This document shows, in pieces, positions 37,714 to 51,211 of a stretch of DNA of 64,000 bases. Source of the DNA: Bifidobacterium sp. ESL0775. Lineage in GTDB: Bacteria > Actinomycetota > Actinomycetes > Actinomycetales > Bifidobacteriaceae. Made by a program: the position numbers and the translations under genes. The DNA lies in contig NZ_CP113917.1 of the NCBI RefSeq assembly GCF_029395475.1, forward strand, positions 1,240,001 through 1,304,000, given 5' to 3'. The notes beneath the pieces are model-generated. The model was not told where the DNA came from, did no database searches, and was given only the letters and a program-made list of their open reading frames with translations. The stretch's first letter is position 1. Every line of letters begins with the position of its first letter.

Positions 37714-38697
37714 TCATTGTCGTGCATGGCGATGCAACTCCCTTGCGGAGACCGTCACCGAAAGCCCATGCGCGCGAAGCCGTTGCGCCAGCTCATTGCC
37801 GATGGCGACGGAACGGTGCTGGCCTCCCGTGCAACCGATGGCGATCGTGACGTAATGCTTATCTTCCTGGGCGTAACCTTTGATGGCCACCATGATGGCC
37901 TTCTCGTAGGCGTCCAGGAATTCCTTGGCGCTTTCGTTCGAGAGGACGTAATCACTGACGGGTTTGTCCTGACCGGTGAGCTCGCGCAGGCTAGGCACCC
38001 AATAGGGATTGGGCAGGAAGCGGACATCGGCGACGAAATCCGCGTCAAGTGGGATGCCGTATTTGAAACCGAAGCTGAAGATGTGCACGGAGACCGTTTT
38101 CGCCCCGCTGCCCATCAGGGCCTCGTAAAGCTTCGTCGAAAGCTGGTGGATGCTCAGATTCGAGGTGTCAATGACGGTGTCGGCGTGCTCTTTGAGGTTC
38201 GAAAGCAGCTCGCGCTCTTCGCGGATGCCGTCGATGAGACGGTTTCCATGCTGGAGTGGGTGCGGACGACGGACGGACTCGTAACGCCTCACAAGTACCT
38301 TGTCGCTGGCGTCGAGGAAAAGGATATGCGTACGCACGCCAAGGTCGTCCAAATGGCTCAGCACCGCCGAAAGATCGTCGAAATAGCTGCGCGAGCGCAC
38401 GTCGATGACGGCGGCGAGCCGGTGCACCTTCGATCCGGAGGATGTCATCATGTCGACCAAAGGAATAAGGAGTTTCGGAGGCAGGTTATCGACCACATAC
38501 CAACCCATGTCTTCGACGCAATCCGCTGCGTGGGAACGGCCGGCGCCGCTCATGCCGGTGATGAGCATGACCTCGAATTCCTTGGCGGGCTTGGGCTCAT
38601 TGTCGGCGGTCTCGGACGATTGGCCGACAGCAGCGGTGGTATGGTTTTTCTCCACCTGGCTGCCGGTGTCCCCCGGGGTTTGTGTTTCCGAACTCAC
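37714..38697 (-). CDS. rapZ: RapZ (YvcJ) family nucleotide-binding protein
   Basis: 327 residues. P-loop at about residues 48-55 (GMSGAGRS, with Arg in place of the usual Lys as is common in actinobacterial members), DNLPP after strand 2, and the C-terminal domain with GCTGGQHRSV and FKYGIP. E. coli RapZ guides RNase E to a small RNA; in Gram-positive bacteria the role is less clear. The first 38 residues are a Ser/Thr/Pro-rich extension. Its start overlaps the aroE stop (ATGA), showing translational coupling. YvcK, usually between rapZ and whiA, is absent; only about 200 bases lie between the two. Confidence 0.93.
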   Translation of the reverse strand: MSSETQTPGDTGSQVEKNHTTAAVGQSSETADNEPKPAKEFEVMLITGMSGAGRSHAADCVEDMGWYVVDNLPPKLLIPLVDMMTSSGSKVHRLAAVIDVRSRSYFDDLSAVLSHLDDLGVRTHILFLDASDKVLVRRYESVRRPHPLQHGNRLIDGIREERELLSNLKEHADTVIDTSNLSIHQLSTKLYEALMGSGAKTVSVHIFSFGFKYGIPLDADFVADVRFLPNPYWVPSLRELTGQDKPVSDYVLSNESAKEFLDAYEKAIMVAIKGYAQEDKHYVTIAIGCTGGQHRSVAIGNELAQRLRAHGLSVTVSARELHRHARQ

Positions 38698-39659
38698 AGT
38701 GCCTCCTGTAAGGCGCTTCGCATCGCCTGCTCAAAATCTGCCGTTCCTATGGTATGCGCCCCTGCCGTCATCAGCCTGACCTGAGCGATGGCCTGGTAGA
38801 GCAGCATCTCCTCGCCGCCAACAGCCGTTCCGCCGGCACTGCGCCACGCCTGCATGAGCTCGGTCGGACGGGGATCGTAGACCACATCCAGCAAGGTGCG
38901 GCCTTCCATATTTTGCGGATTCCCGACGAGGCTTTTCCTCAGCCGTTGCGCTGTTTCGTCGGCTCCGTGGGCCGGTATGGTGTTGATGACGATATCGGCA
39001 TCGCGAAGCTGAATCGACGCCTCGTCCAGCGGAACCTGTGAATATGCAAGGCCATGACCGTGAGGCGATCCCGCTAATCGCGCCATCGGATCATCCTCGT
39101 GCCGATGCCTCGCGCAGACCGTCACTTGGGCGATAGGACCGATATTCGGCACCGCGAGCTCCGTGCAAGCGGCCAACGCCGAAAGCGCGGTGTTGCCATT
39201 GCCAAGGATGACGGCTTTGGCTCCTTCATGAGATTCATTCGCCGCTTTATTGATGGAAGTCGTCATAGTCGCAACAGGACCGTCCAACCCCCAGCTATGT
39301 GAGAATGCCCGTTCGATGCCCTCGACATCAGTGTTGTAAAGCCTGATATCCGGCTTCGAGAAAGCGTTTTTCCATGAGAAGATGGCGGTGTTGGCCACCC
39401 GAAGCGTTTGTGACCACGTATCGTTGGGTACACCATACGGCTGGATCGTCCGCTTCAGCGGCATGGTAAGGCTCAGGCCCGCCCATGATGGGTCCAAGGC
39501 TTTCAGAAAGCCATCCAGATCGGCTTCACCCACCTCGACCTTGGTGTAGAGCCAATCCACAAGACCCAACGCGTGATAGGCGGCATTGTGCAGAACGGGA
39601 GAAAGGGAGTGCGCTATGGGTTTGCCCAGCACGGCGCAACGGTGCCTCACATCGTTCAT
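38694..39659 (-). CDS. aroE: Shikimate dehydrogenase
   Basis: 321 residues from ATG 39659 (an alternative ATG lies 11 codons upstream). Catalyses NADPH-dependent reduction of 3-dehydroshikimate. Motifs: GKPIAHSLSPVLHNAAY (shikimate site), LTMPLKRTI with the catalytic Lys, GNGNTALSALAA (nucleotide loop, usually GAGGA) and EEMLLYQAIAQ. The nucleotide loop is atypical. It overlaps rapZ by four bases; other aromatic pathway genes are not in the window. Confidence 0.9.
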   Translation of the reverse strand: MNDVRHRCAVLGKPIAHSLSPVLHNAAYHALGLVDWLYTKVEVGEADLDGFLKALDPSWAGLSLTMPLKRTIQPYGVPNDTWSQTLRVANTAIFSWKNAFSKPDIRLYNTDVEGIERAFSHSWGLDGPVATMTTSINKAANESHEGAKAVILGNGNTALSALAACTELAVPNIGPIAQVTVCARHRHEDDPMARLAGSPHGHGLAYSQVPLDEASIQLRDADIVINTIPAHGADETAQRLRKSLVGNPQNMEGRTLLDVVYDPRPTELMQAWRSAGGTAVGGEEMLLYQAIAQVRLMTAGAHTIGTADFEQAMRSALQEAL

Positions 39660-39854
39660 CGCTCTCCATTCCTCGTTTCTCATCTCGCTCATTCCTACGG
39701 GAACATATCTGATCCTTGGCTCGCCATCATCCCGCCATCATCACCATTGACGGATTACCGGCCGGAAACCGTCTGATTGTCCGCATTCCTGCATGGGACA
39801 CCAGTTCTGCATGGCGAATGAGCGACAGACACCATGATACAGCCGATTCCGCCT

Positions 39855-41456
39855 TTATTGTGGATTTCGTCTCGCGGGGAGCACCAACGCCTTGTCCATG
39901 GAAATCTCCTTCAAACCAATGGAAATCAAGGGAAGGATGACGGCCCAGCCGGCGATGATCAGCGCGATCAGCTTGTAGTCGCTATAGCTGATGTTCCAAT
40001 CCCATAAGGTGTGCAAGGCGACGGCGACCCCAAAGAAGACCAAGAACTGCGGCTTCACGAAGCAGGCGGCCGAGAAACGCTTCAGCGCACGTACGGCCAG
40101 GACAAGTCCGGCCCCGACCATGGCGGCCCAGATCAAATGGCCGCCGACGGCCGACCATGCCCGTACGAATGCGGTCTTGAGGAATAGGCCGCTGGACTCT
40201 TGCACGGCCTGATCGATGATGGCGCCGAAATCCTGCATGGCCGATTTGTCTCCGGACGCCCCGACTTGGATGCCAAAGTAAGCGACGACTTCCAAGATGG
40301 GGTCGAGAATGTAACCGGCCGTCTCGATGGCCGCGAAGCCCGCTCCCACCGAAGCGCCGATTAGCAAACCTTGCAATACATTTCGCGCATGGAGTCTATA
40401 GACGAAGTAGGCGACGACGGCCATCTTCCCGAGTTCCTCGACGAGGCCGACGGACAACGCGTCGGTCAGGCTGAGGTCGCCGCGGCCGGCCCCTGTGACC
40501 TCGTAAAGGACCAAAGTGACCAAGAGCGAGAATATGCCGCCGATGGCGCAGATCTTCATCACCGTGAAGAAGCTGATGTCACGCAGCACGTTCACTTCGA
40601 AGAAGAAGACGATGCCGGCGACCGGGACCGCTATGGCCCCGACCATGATGAGGGCGACCAGCGGCTTCTCGTTGTGGAACGAAAGCGTGAGGATACACAG
40701 CAAAACGAACGCCAGCACCAGCCACATGAGTACGCGGGAGAACAGCCACGGCTTCACGGCTTCGTTGTTGGCGTCGATGTCGAGGATGTTCGGCGTCGTC
40801 CTGGAGGTCCCGCAGGTGAACAGCTCCTCTGCCTGCTGCTTGGTATGCTTCTTGAACACACCGGAGAACAGCGACGAGAGCTTGATGTCGGCGACACCGG
40901 CCTCGTCTTCGCCGGCGAACTTGGCCACATAATGCTTGATGGAAATGTTCTGTTTGTCACCGGAAGCGCGTTGTCCGGGCTGGTTGGATTGGAACGGCTG
41001 GCGTTGTTGGCCAGGCTGCGTGTATTGTCCCGGATTGGGTTGGCGGCCTTGCGGCGCATAAGGATGCTGGGGATATCGGTAGTTGCCCTGATACGGACCT
41101 TGTTGCCCTCGGCCTTGATTTTGAGGCTGGGCTTGGCGACCCATGGAAGGCTGACCAGGCTGTTGGGCGTACGCAGTCGGTTGCGAGAAATGCGGGTTTT
41201 GGGTGTTTGGCCCGGATGAATAGGTGTTCGCCGATGGTTGTTGCGAAGACGGAGACGGTGACGAAGGCTGTTGGACGGCCGGCATGGCTGGCGTCGGCTG
41301 CGCCTGCTGCCTCGGCACGGCAGGACCTGATACTCCTGTCGTCGACGTCGAGGGCCTGCCTGGATTCGCCGCATGTTGCGGCGCACCACAGTTGGCGCAA
41401 AATGCCGCGTCGGGAGGGTTCTGCGACCCACATTTCGGACAGGAACTGGAATTCAT
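39855..41456 (-). CDS. PrsW-like intramembrane protease with zinc ribbon
   Basis: 533 residues from ATG 41456 (AAGGTGGAAAC upstream). Residues 1-30 are a zinc ribbon (CPKCGSQNPPDAAFCANCG); about 30-175 a Pro/Gln-rich linker; then about eight membrane helices carrying PrsW motifs: VEELGKM (EE-x2-K), GFAAIETAGY and GGHLIWAAM with the third-motif His, plus ALHTLWDW. B. subtilis PrsW cleaves the anti-sigma factor RsiW at site 1; the substrate here is unknown and no sigma/anti-sigma pair is adjacent. Lies 47 bases downstream of uvrC on the same strand. Confidence 0.82.
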   Translation of the reverse strand: MNSSSCPKCGSQNPPDAAFCANCGAPQHAANPGRPSTSTTGVSGPAVPRQQAQPTPAMPAVQQPSSPSPSSQQPSANTYSSGPNTQNPHFSQPTAYAQQPGQPSMGRQAQPQNQGRGQQGPYQGNYRYPQHPYAPQGRQPNPGQYTQPGQQRQPFQSNQPGQRASGDKQNISIKHYVAKFAGEDEAGVADIKLSSLFSGVFKKHTKQQAEELFTCGTSRTTPNILDIDANNEAVKPWLFSRVLMWLVLAFVLLCILTLSFHNEKPLVALIMVGAIAVPVAGIVFFFEVNVLRDISFFTVMKICAIGGIFSLLVTLVLYEVTGAGRGDLSLTDALSVGLVEELGKMAVVAYFVYRLHARNVLQGLLIGASVGAGFAAIETAGYILDPILEVVAYFGIQVGASGDKSAMQDFGAIIDQAVQESSGLFLKTAFVRAWSAVGGHLIWAAMVGAGLVLAVRALKRFSAACFVKPQFLVFFGVAVALHTLWDWNISYSDYKLIALIIAGWAVILPLISIGLKEISMDKALVLPARRNPQ

Positions 41457-41503
41457 GTTTCCACCTTTATCTATCGAAACCAAGCCATACTCGTGCTTCC
41501 ATC

Positions 41504-44164
41504 TTACTTGTTCGACGTATCATCCTTGTCAGTGTTCTCGGCTGGATGGAGGGCATTGTATATGGTTTCCGCTTTCTTGTCGCCGATTCCGTTGACGGCT
41601 TTGAGATCCTCGACGCTGGCTTTGCGTATGCCCTTCACCGATCCGAAAGCGCGCAGAAGCTTTTTCTGGTAGCTTTCGCCGATGCCCGGGATGTCGTCAA
41701 GGGCGGAGCGCAGAGCGCCTTTACGGCGTGACTTGCGATGATAGGTGATGGCGAAGCGGTGGGATTCGTCGCGGACCCGTTGCAGCAAATACATGCCTTC
41801 GGACTGGCGTTTGAGGATGAGCGGGTAGTCCTCCCCAGGTATCCAGACCTCTTCAAGTCGCTTGGCCAATCCGCAGACGGCCACATCATTGACGCCGCAG
41901 TCCTTCAGGGCCTTGGCCGCGATTTCGACCTGTGGCTTGCCGCCGTCGACCACGATGAGGTTCGGTTTATAGGCGAAGTGACGTGGATGCGTATCCTGCT
42001 GGACGACGGCATCAGCGCTGGTCAGGCCATTGGCTTCGGAGTTCGTGCCTTGGTTCGGCGAAGGTTGACTAAGATCATTGTCCGTTCCAGCCAGCCGTTG
42101 CGGTTCGCTCTTTGCTGACGACTGGAAGGACATATCGTTGTCTTTTTGAGAAACCTGCACCTCAGCGACGTTTCCCGGCTGAGCCGATTGGCCGCGAGAC
42201 GCCTCTTCGGCCTGCTCGACGCGTTTCTCGTTGTCCATGCTTTCGCCCGTGTCACCGGCGATATTGCCGTGGCGGAAACGACGGGTTAGAGTCTCGTACA
42301 TGGCGCTCAGATCGTCAAGTGCGCCCTTGCCGTCCTTGCCGCGGATGGCGAACCGGCGGTATTCGGATTTTTTGGCGATGGCGTCCTCGAAGACCACCAT
42401 GGAGGCGACCTGGTAGATGCCGCCGATGGTGTTGGAGATATCGTAGCCTTCGATACGCAACGGGGACTCGCTCAATCCCAGCGCCTTGGCCACATCGTTC
42501 ATCGCCTCTGTTCGGGCGCCGATGTCGCTGATGCGGCTCATCTTGCTGCGCTGCAACGCCTGTTTCGCGTTACTGTTGGCGCGGTCCATCAGCGCCTTTT
42601 TCTCACCACGGCTCGGCACACGGATTCTTACCGCTGCCCCACGCAAATCACCAAGCCATTCCTCAAGTTCGCCACACCGAGCGGGCTCTATCGGAACCAA
42701 CACCTCCCTGGGAACCGGGGAAATCGGTGCCAGCAAATCACTTCTGCCTGTCTGCATCCGACGCTCCCGGCGAATACGCGTCGCTTGGGCACGCGAAAGA
42801 CTGTCAGTTGCCGTGATGCTTTGGGTCGCGCCCAACGCATCGCGTCGCTCGACAATGTCAACCGCGCTATCTGTGGAGGCCGGAACAGGAGCCGAGCCAT
42901 CCTCTCGTACCTGGGCATTTGAATCGACGACATTTTTATGAGCATCGGATTCGTCTTGCCGCGTCACGGAATCTTTGGTCACAGCAACGGGCGTACCGGC
43001 TTCTGAAGTCGATATGTCCGCTGAGTCCTGCTGTGCCTCCCCATGTTCATCAAGGCCATCCGAATCCTTGGCGACATCGCTGTCCTGTTCCAGCAATTCC
43101 TCGCCATTGCTAGGGAGGTTCAACGGCACATTGGCCTGGCTCTCCGTCTCCTCCATCATGTCGGAATAAACCTGCGTGATGAGGTCGGCGATGAGATTGG
43201 CGTCATCAATGTCTTCGACACGTTTGACGCTCCAGTTGCGTTCGCCGCGGATGGAGCCGGAACGGACGAAGAACGCATGGACCGAGGCTTCAAGTTCGTC
43301 GGATTCCAAGCCGAACACGTCGGCATCCACATCCTGATCAAAAACGACTGCATTCTGCTCAGACACAGTTTTGAGCATGGAAATCTGGTCGCGCAGGCGT
43401 GCGGCCTTCTCGAATTCCATGTCGTCGCTGGCCTGCTTCATTTCCTTGGTCAGCCCGGCTATGAACGAAGTGCCATAACGGCCCGTAAGCACACCGACCA
43501 GCCGTTCGCACATGCGGCGGTGGTCTTCCTCGCTGATTCGGCCGACGCAAGGCGCCGAGCATTTGCCGATGGAAGCGAGCAGGCATGGCCGATCAGTCAT
43601 GTGGGCGCGATTGAACACGTTCTTGCTGCAGGTTCGCACGGGGAACGCTCTGAGCAACCTGTCGAGGCTTTTCCGAAGATCCCATGCTTTTGCGTAAGGG
43701 CCGAAATATCTGGTGTCAAGACGTTTACGGTTGCGCGTGACCCATACTCTCGGATATTTTTCGCCGAGAGAGACCGCTAGATATGGATAGGTCTTATCAT
43801 CGCGGAACACGACGTTGAATCGTGGGTCGAATTCCTTAATCCACGTGTATTCGAGGGTGAGCGCCTCGAGTTCGGTGCCGACCACCGTCCATTCGAGGCT
43901 GCGGGCGGTCAGCACCATGTTCTGCGTGCGTGGGTGCAGGTCGCTCAACGGCTGGAAATAGTTGGTGAGGCGGTTGCGCAGGTTCTTGGCCTTGCCGACA
44001 TAGATGACCCTGCCGTCGCCATCGCGCCATTTGTAGACGCCCGGATCGGTGGGAATGTCGCCGGTTGCAGGGCGGAACAGGTCGCGGGTGTCCCCCAGCT
44101 TGCGCGTCGTCTTGCGCCAGCCGGTGCTGTCACCGCTCTTTTGCCCGTCCGTCGTTATCGCCAT
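41504..44164 (-). CDS. uvrC: Excinuclease ABC subunit C, with two long insertions
   Basis: 886 residues, about 250 longer than typical UvrC. Domains: GIY-YIG nuclease (about 38-75, [23 protein letters not shown]), Cys-rich patch (about 180-207), UVR motif (about 245-265), RNase H-like nuclease with Asp in [11 protein letters not shown] and in [10 protein letters not shown], and C-terminal helix-hairpin-helix pair ([17 protein letters not shown]). Two polar, low-complexity insertions sit at about 338-485 and 633-728, between folded parts, and should be disordered. It makes both incisions of nucleotide excision repair with UvrA/UvrB. 36 bases after uvrA. Confidence 0.95.
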   Translation of the reverse strand: MAITTDGQKSGDSTGWRKTTRKLGDTRDLFRPATGDIPTDPGVYKWRDGDGRVIYVGKAKNLRNRLTNYFQPLSDLHPRTQNMVLTARSLEWTVVGTELEALTLEYTWIKEFDPRFNVVFRDDKTYPYLAVSLGEKYPRVWVTRNRKRLDTRYFGPYAKAWDLRKSLDRLLRAFPVRTCSKNVFNRAHMTDRPCLLASIGKCSAPCVGRISEEDHRRMCERLVGVLTGRYGTSFIAGLTKEMKQASDDMEFEKAARLRDQISMLKTVSEQNAVVFDQDVDADVFGLESDELEASVHAFFVRSGSIRGERNWSVKRVEDIDDANLIADLITQVYSDMMEETESQANVPLNLPSNGEELLEQDSDVAKDSDGLDEHGEAQQDSADISTSEAGTPVAVTKDSVTRQDESDAHKNVVDSNAQVREDGSAPVPASTDSAVDIVERRDALGATQSITATDSLSRAQATRIRRERRMQTGRSDLLAPISPVPREVLVPIEPARCGELEEWLGDLRGAAVRIRVPSRGEKKALMDRANSNAKQALQRSKMSRISDIGARTEAMNDVAKALGLSESPLRIEGYDISNTIGGIYQVASMVVFEDAIAKKSEYRRFAIRGKDGKGALDDLSAMYETLTRRFRHGNIAGDTGESMDNEKRVEQAEEASRGQSAQPGNVAEVQVSQKDNDMSFQSSAKSEPQRLAGTDNDLSQPSPNQGTNSEANGLTSADAVVQQDTHPRHFAYKPNLIVVDGGKPQVEIAAKALKDCGVNDVAVCGLAKRLEEVWIPGEDYPLILKRQSEGMYLLQRVRDESHRFAITYHRKSRRKGALRSALDDIPGIGESYQKKLLRAFGSVKGIRKASVEDLKAVNGIGDKKAETIYNALHPAENTDKDDTSNK

Positions 44165-44200
44165 TGCCTACCTTTCGAAATTATCAACCATCAAAACAAT

Positions 44201-47212
<3,012 letters not shown>

Positions 47213-47273
47213 TGCTTACCTCCGCTTGATGCCGAATGCTCCACTGTAGGATAACCCATCATAGTGGACGGTT

Positions 47274-47287
47274 CGAACAATTGTTCG
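47274..47287. promoter_or_regulatory. LexA (SOS) box ahead of uvrA
   Basis: CGAACAATTGTTCG, a perfect match to CGAAC-N4-GTTCG, about 60 bases upstream of the uvrA start and about 220 upstream of the divergent ABC-F gene. LexA is expected to repress uvrA from here. Confidence 0.85.
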
Positions 47288-47508
47288 AGTATGTGTTTCC
47301 ACCAATAAACCTTGTATATACGCCATTTACCAACAGCTATCAGGAAACGTATCTTCGCGGGTTCTTGATAAGCGAAACCAGAATCATGCCGTTACCTCAA
47401 TCACTTCATACCACTTATTCCTTTGGTAAAAGCAGACGTGTCGCTATGATGGCATGTTGGTGTATTTCGCCGCAATTTCGTGATAGCAAACAGGACAGGT
47501 AACAAGGT

Positions 47509-49110
47509 ATGGCAATCGAGGCGCAAGGGCTGGAAATTCAGATCGGGGCACGGACGCTGCTCAATCCCACTGATTTTCATGTGAGCAAGGGCGACAAGAT
47601 CGGCCTGGTCGGACGCAACGGCGCCGGCAAGACCACGCTCACCCGGGTCATCACCGGCGACCTGCTTCCCACAGCCGGCAAGGTTCGTGTTTCCGGCAAG
47701 CTCGGCTACCTGCCACAGGACACCCACGCCGACGACCCCGAGCAGAGCGCGCTCGACCGCATGATGAGTGCCCGCGACATCGCCAGCATCATCAAACGCA
47801 TGCGCAAGGCCGAGAAGGAAATGACCAACGAGAATCCGAAGGTCATGGAAAAGGCGATGGACAAGTACGACAAGGCCATGCAGGCCTTCGACAAGGCCGG
47901 CGGCTATGCGGCGCAGTCCGAGGCGATTTCGATGGCGGCGAGTCTCGGCCTTCCCAACGACGTTATGCAGCAACCCATCGGCACGCTTTCCGGCGGCCAG
48001 AAACGACGCATCGAACTGGCGCGTATTTTGTTCTCCGACGCCGATACTCTGATCCTCGACGAACCGACCAACCATTTGGACGCGGATTCCATCGAGTGGC
48101 TGCGCGGGTACCTCAAGCGGTTCGAGGGCGGATTCCTCGTCATCTCCCACTCCACGGAGCTGCTGGACGAAGTGGTCAACAAGATCTGGCACCTGGACGC
48201 GCAGACCGCGCAGATCGACATGTATTCGTTGGGCTGGAAAGCCTATCTGAAACAGCGCGTGGTGGACGAGGAGCGTCGCCGCCGCGAACGTGAGGTGGCC
48301 GAGAAGAAGGCCGCGCGCCTGATGAGGCAGGGCATCCGCCTGCACGCCAAGGCCACCAAGGCCGTCGCCGCGCAGAACATGATGCGTCGCGCGGAACGTC
48401 TGTTGAGCGAGACCAGCGAGGCCGAACGGCAGGAGAAGGTCGCCGACATTCGCTTCCCGGAACCGGCTCCCTGCGGCAAGACGCCGATCATGGCCAAGGA
48501 TATTTCCAAGGCATTCGGCTCCAACATTGTGTTCACCGGCATCAATCTTGCCATCGACAAGGGTTCCCGCGTGGTCATTCTGGGCTACAACGGTGCCGGC
48601 AAGACCACGACGCTGCGCATCCTGGCCGGTGAGGACAAGCCCGATACCGGCGAGGTCGTATACGGCCACGGATGCAAGATCGGCTATTTCGCGCAGGAAC
48701 ACGACACGTTGGAAATGGACGCGACCGTACTCGAGAATCTGCAGCATGTCGCCCCCGACCTTGACGACACACACGCCCGTTCCATCCTCGGCAGCTTCCT
48801 TTTCTCCGGCGATGACGCGTTCAAACCGGCGAAGGTGCTTTCCGGCGGCGAACAGACCAGACTCGCGCTTGCGACATTGGTGACCTCGCGTGCCAATGTG
48901 TTGCTACTCGACGAACCGACCAACAACCTCGACCCAGTCTCGCGCGACGAGATTCTCAAGGCCATCGCCAAGTATGAGGGCGCCATTGTGCTGGTCACCC
49001 ACGACGAGGGCGCAGTCAAGGCACTCAACCCCGAGCGGGTGCTGCTGATGCCGGACGGCGACGAAGATCTGTGGAGCGACGATTATCTGGATTTGGTCGC
49101 CGAAGAATAA
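47509..49110 (+). CDS. ABC-F family ATPase
   Basis: 533 residues with two nucleotide-binding domains and no membrane segments, the ABC-F layout. Walker A: GRNGAGKTT and GYNGAGKTT; signatures LSGGQKRR and LSGGEQTR; Walker B LILDEPTNHLD and LLLDEPTNNLD; the linker between domains is basic (RRRREREVAEKKAARLMRQGIRLH). ABC-F proteins bind the ribosome E site; some regulate translation, others protect against antibiotics. The length and short linker fit a housekeeping, EttA/Uup-like role more than resistance, but the sequence does not settle it. Followed by the NAD(P)HX repair gene at 42 bases. Confidence 0.9.
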   Translation: MAIEAQGLEIQIGARTLLNPTDFHVSKGDKIGLVGRNGAGKTTLTRVITGDLLPTAGKVRVSGKLGYLPQDTHADDPEQSALDRMMSARDIASIIKRMRKAEKEMTNENPKVMEKAMDKYDKAMQAFDKAGGYAAQSEAISMAASLGLPNDVMQQPIGTLSGGQKRRIELARILFSDADTLILDEPTNHLDADSIEWLRGYLKRFEGGFLVISHSTELLDEVVNKIWHLDAQTAQIDMYSLGWKAYLKQRVVDEERRRREREVAEKKAARLMRQGIRLHAKATKAVAAQNMMRRAERLLSETSEAERQEKVADIRFPEPAPCGKTPIMAKDISKAFGSNIVFTGINLAIDKGSRVVILGYNGAGKTTTLRILAGEDKPDTGEVVYGHGCKIGYFAQEHDTLEMDATVLENLQHVAPDLDDTHARSILGSFLFSGDDAFKPAKVLSGGEQTRLALATLVTSRANVLLLDEPTNNLDPVSRDEILKAIAKYEGAIVLVTHDEGAVKALNPERVLLMPDGDEDLWSDDYLDLVAEE

Positions 49111-49152
49111 GGTAACATCGAGCTAACGATTGCGGATAGCAGGAGGTCGGAA

Positions 49153-51138
49153 ATGGACGAAGTGAGGATGACGGAACTGATGCGCAAATCGCTGCTGCAA
49201 CACCGTGCTTACAGCGTCGAGACTGTGCGTGGAATGGAACGTCCATTGCTCGACAAGGGCGTGCCTCTGATGCGAATGGCGGCCTCGGCGGCGGCAAGGG
49301 TCACCACCGAACTGCTCGACGAACACGACATCGATGTCGCCGGGGCGAAAGTCGTGTTGTTGGCTGGCGCCGGAGACAACGGCGGGGACGGCCTTTTCGC
49401 GGCGGCGCAGTTGGCTTGTGCCGGTGCCCAGGTCACAGCCATCGCAGTCGGCAAATCGTTGCACTTGCAAGGTCTGCTCGCCTTCACCAGAAGCGGCGGA
49501 CGCTTGCTGATCATCAATCCGGAAGCGGACATCCCCGGTGTTGCCTCCGGTTTCAGCGCGGGAGAAGCCGGTGAGCGCTTGCAGGCGGCCATCGAACTGA
49601 CGCAGCAGGCAGATGTGATTCTCGACGCGATGACCGGCATAGGCGTCCAAGGCTCCTTGCGTGGGCCTGCCGCAACCATGGCCAATATCCTTCATCCCAC
49701 CAATGATGACGGAACCGAACCGGAGAGGCCGCAGTTTGTCGCTAATACCGAACAGGAGCAGAAGCCTCTGGTCATCGCCATCGATACGCCTTCCGGCATC
49801 GGTGTGGACGACGGCACCTTGCCCGGCAGCTATATTCCGGCCGATGTCACGGTGATGTTCGGGGCGATGAAACCCTGCGCAATGCTGCCTCCGGCAAGTT
49901 TCGCCTGCGGCCGCACTGTTCTGGTCGATTTCGGTTTCGACATTACCTACGCCTACCCCGTCGTTTCCTCGATTGACGAGACTGCCGGCGGTATGATACG
50001 TCTGCCGAAACCATCGGATTCCAAGTACTCACGTGGTGTCGTCGGGCTGATCACCGGATCTGCGAAATATCCCGGTGCGGCGGTGCTGAGCTCGGCCGCG
50101 GCTATGCGTTCCAATATTGGCATGGTCCGTTATATGGGACCGGTCAACGCATCCGACATGGTACTGCGGAATTCCCCCGAAATCGTTCTCGGCAAAGGGC
50201 GCGTTGAGGCTTGGGCCGTCGGTTCCGGCGTTCCGACGGCGGCCGCTTCAGGAACCGATCAGAACCAGAATTCCGGCAAGCACAGTCTGTCCGGCTCTGA
50301 CGGCCAGCGCGAAGCCATTGCGGCGCTGCTCAAGCACTATGCATTGCCGGATAAGAATGCTTCCGGGACCCGCGACGAGACCGAGATTCCAGTCCATGAT
50401 CTGGATAACGAAGAAACGTCATACGTATCCAAGCGTACCGGAATTGTATGGGGCAACGCCGATCCGGACGTCGATTACGACAGCGAGCCTTGGACCATGC
50501 CGCCGATCTGCGTCGACGCAGGTGCGCTCGATTTGCTTCCCGAACGTGTGCCGGCGCATGTCATCATCACGCCGCACGCCGGTGAGCTCGCGGCATTGCT
50601 GCGTTTGCGCGGTGAGGATGTGGACACTGCGGCCATCACCGCAGAGCCTTGGCATTGGGCCAAACGAGCTCATGAACTGACTGGCGCGACCGTGCTGCTC
50701 AAGGGTGCGGTAACTATCGTCGTTGGCGACGCCAACGTGGCTGGTCTACCTGCCGGAATTGAAGAAGGAACCGAAAATGCCGACGGCACACGCAAGATGA
50801 CCACGACCTACATCTCCGGCAGCGGACCCGCATGGCTGGCAACCGCCGGAGCCGGGGACATACTGGCCGGAGTCATGGCCGGAATGCTCGCACAACAGGG
50901 CGAGGAAGAGTTGCAACACGGCCCGAACCTCGATATTATGACCGCCGCAAGCGCAAGCTATATCCACGGTTACGCCGCAAGCCTGGCCGCGGAAAGCGAC
51001 CAGCACGGCTGGGAGCCGCCTGAGATTTTCGATGCGGATGGCACGATCACGCCGGAAGGCAAACCGGGGCATCCGATTGTGGCGACCGATGCCATCGAAG
51101 CGTTGCCCCAGGCGTTTGAGGAATTGGTGCGGAAATAG
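49153..51138 (+). CDS. nnr: Bifunctional NAD(P)H-hydrate epimerase/dehydratase
   Basis: 661 residues, longer than usual (about 500). N-terminal YjeF_N epimerase with AGAGDNGGDGLFAAAQLA (residues about 72-90) and IAIDTPSGIGVDDG; C-terminal ADP-dependent dehydratase with ITPHAGELAALLRLRGED and the hallmark AGAGDILAGVMAGMLAQ. Together they repair hydrated NAD(P)H. Extra Ser/Asp/Glu-rich insertions at about 370-440 in the dehydratase half explain the length. AGGAGGTCGGAA precedes the ATG. Confidence 0.93.
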   Translation: MDEVRMTELMRKSLLQHRAYSVETVRGMERPLLDKGVPLMRMAASAAARVTTELLDEHDIDVAGAKVVLLAGAGDNGGDGLFAAAQLACAGAQVTAIAVGKSLHLQGLLAFTRSGGRLLIINPEADIPGVASGFSAGEAGERLQAAIELTQQADVILDAMTGIGVQGSLRGPAATMANILHPTNDDGTEPERPQFVANTEQEQKPLVIAIDTPSGIGVDDGTLPGSYIPADVTVMFGAMKPCAMLPPASFACGRTVLVDFGFDITYAYPVVSSIDETAGGMIRLPKPSDSKYSRGVVGLITGSAKYPGAAVLSSAAAMRSNIGMVRYMGPVNASDMVLRNSPEIVLGKGRVEAWAVGSGVPTAAASGTDQNQNSGKHSLSGSDGQREAIAALLKHYALPDKNASGTRDETEIPVHDLDNEETSYVSKRTGIVWGNADPDVDYDSEPWTMPPICVDAGALDLLPERVPAHVIITPHAGELAALLRLRGEDVDTAAITAEPWHWAKRAHELTGATVLLKGAVTIVVGDANVAGLPAGIEEGTENADGTRKMTTTYISGSGPAWLATAGAGDILAGVMAGMLAQQGEEELQHGPNLDIMTAASASYIHGYAASLAAESDQHGWEPPEIFDADGTITPEGKPGHPIVATDAIEALPQAFEELVRK

Positions 51139-51211
51139 GTTCCAACGAACCGGTCAACTCACGGCCAACGGCATGGAAATACGGAACTGAAACAAGCAAA
51201 GAGCAGGAGAC

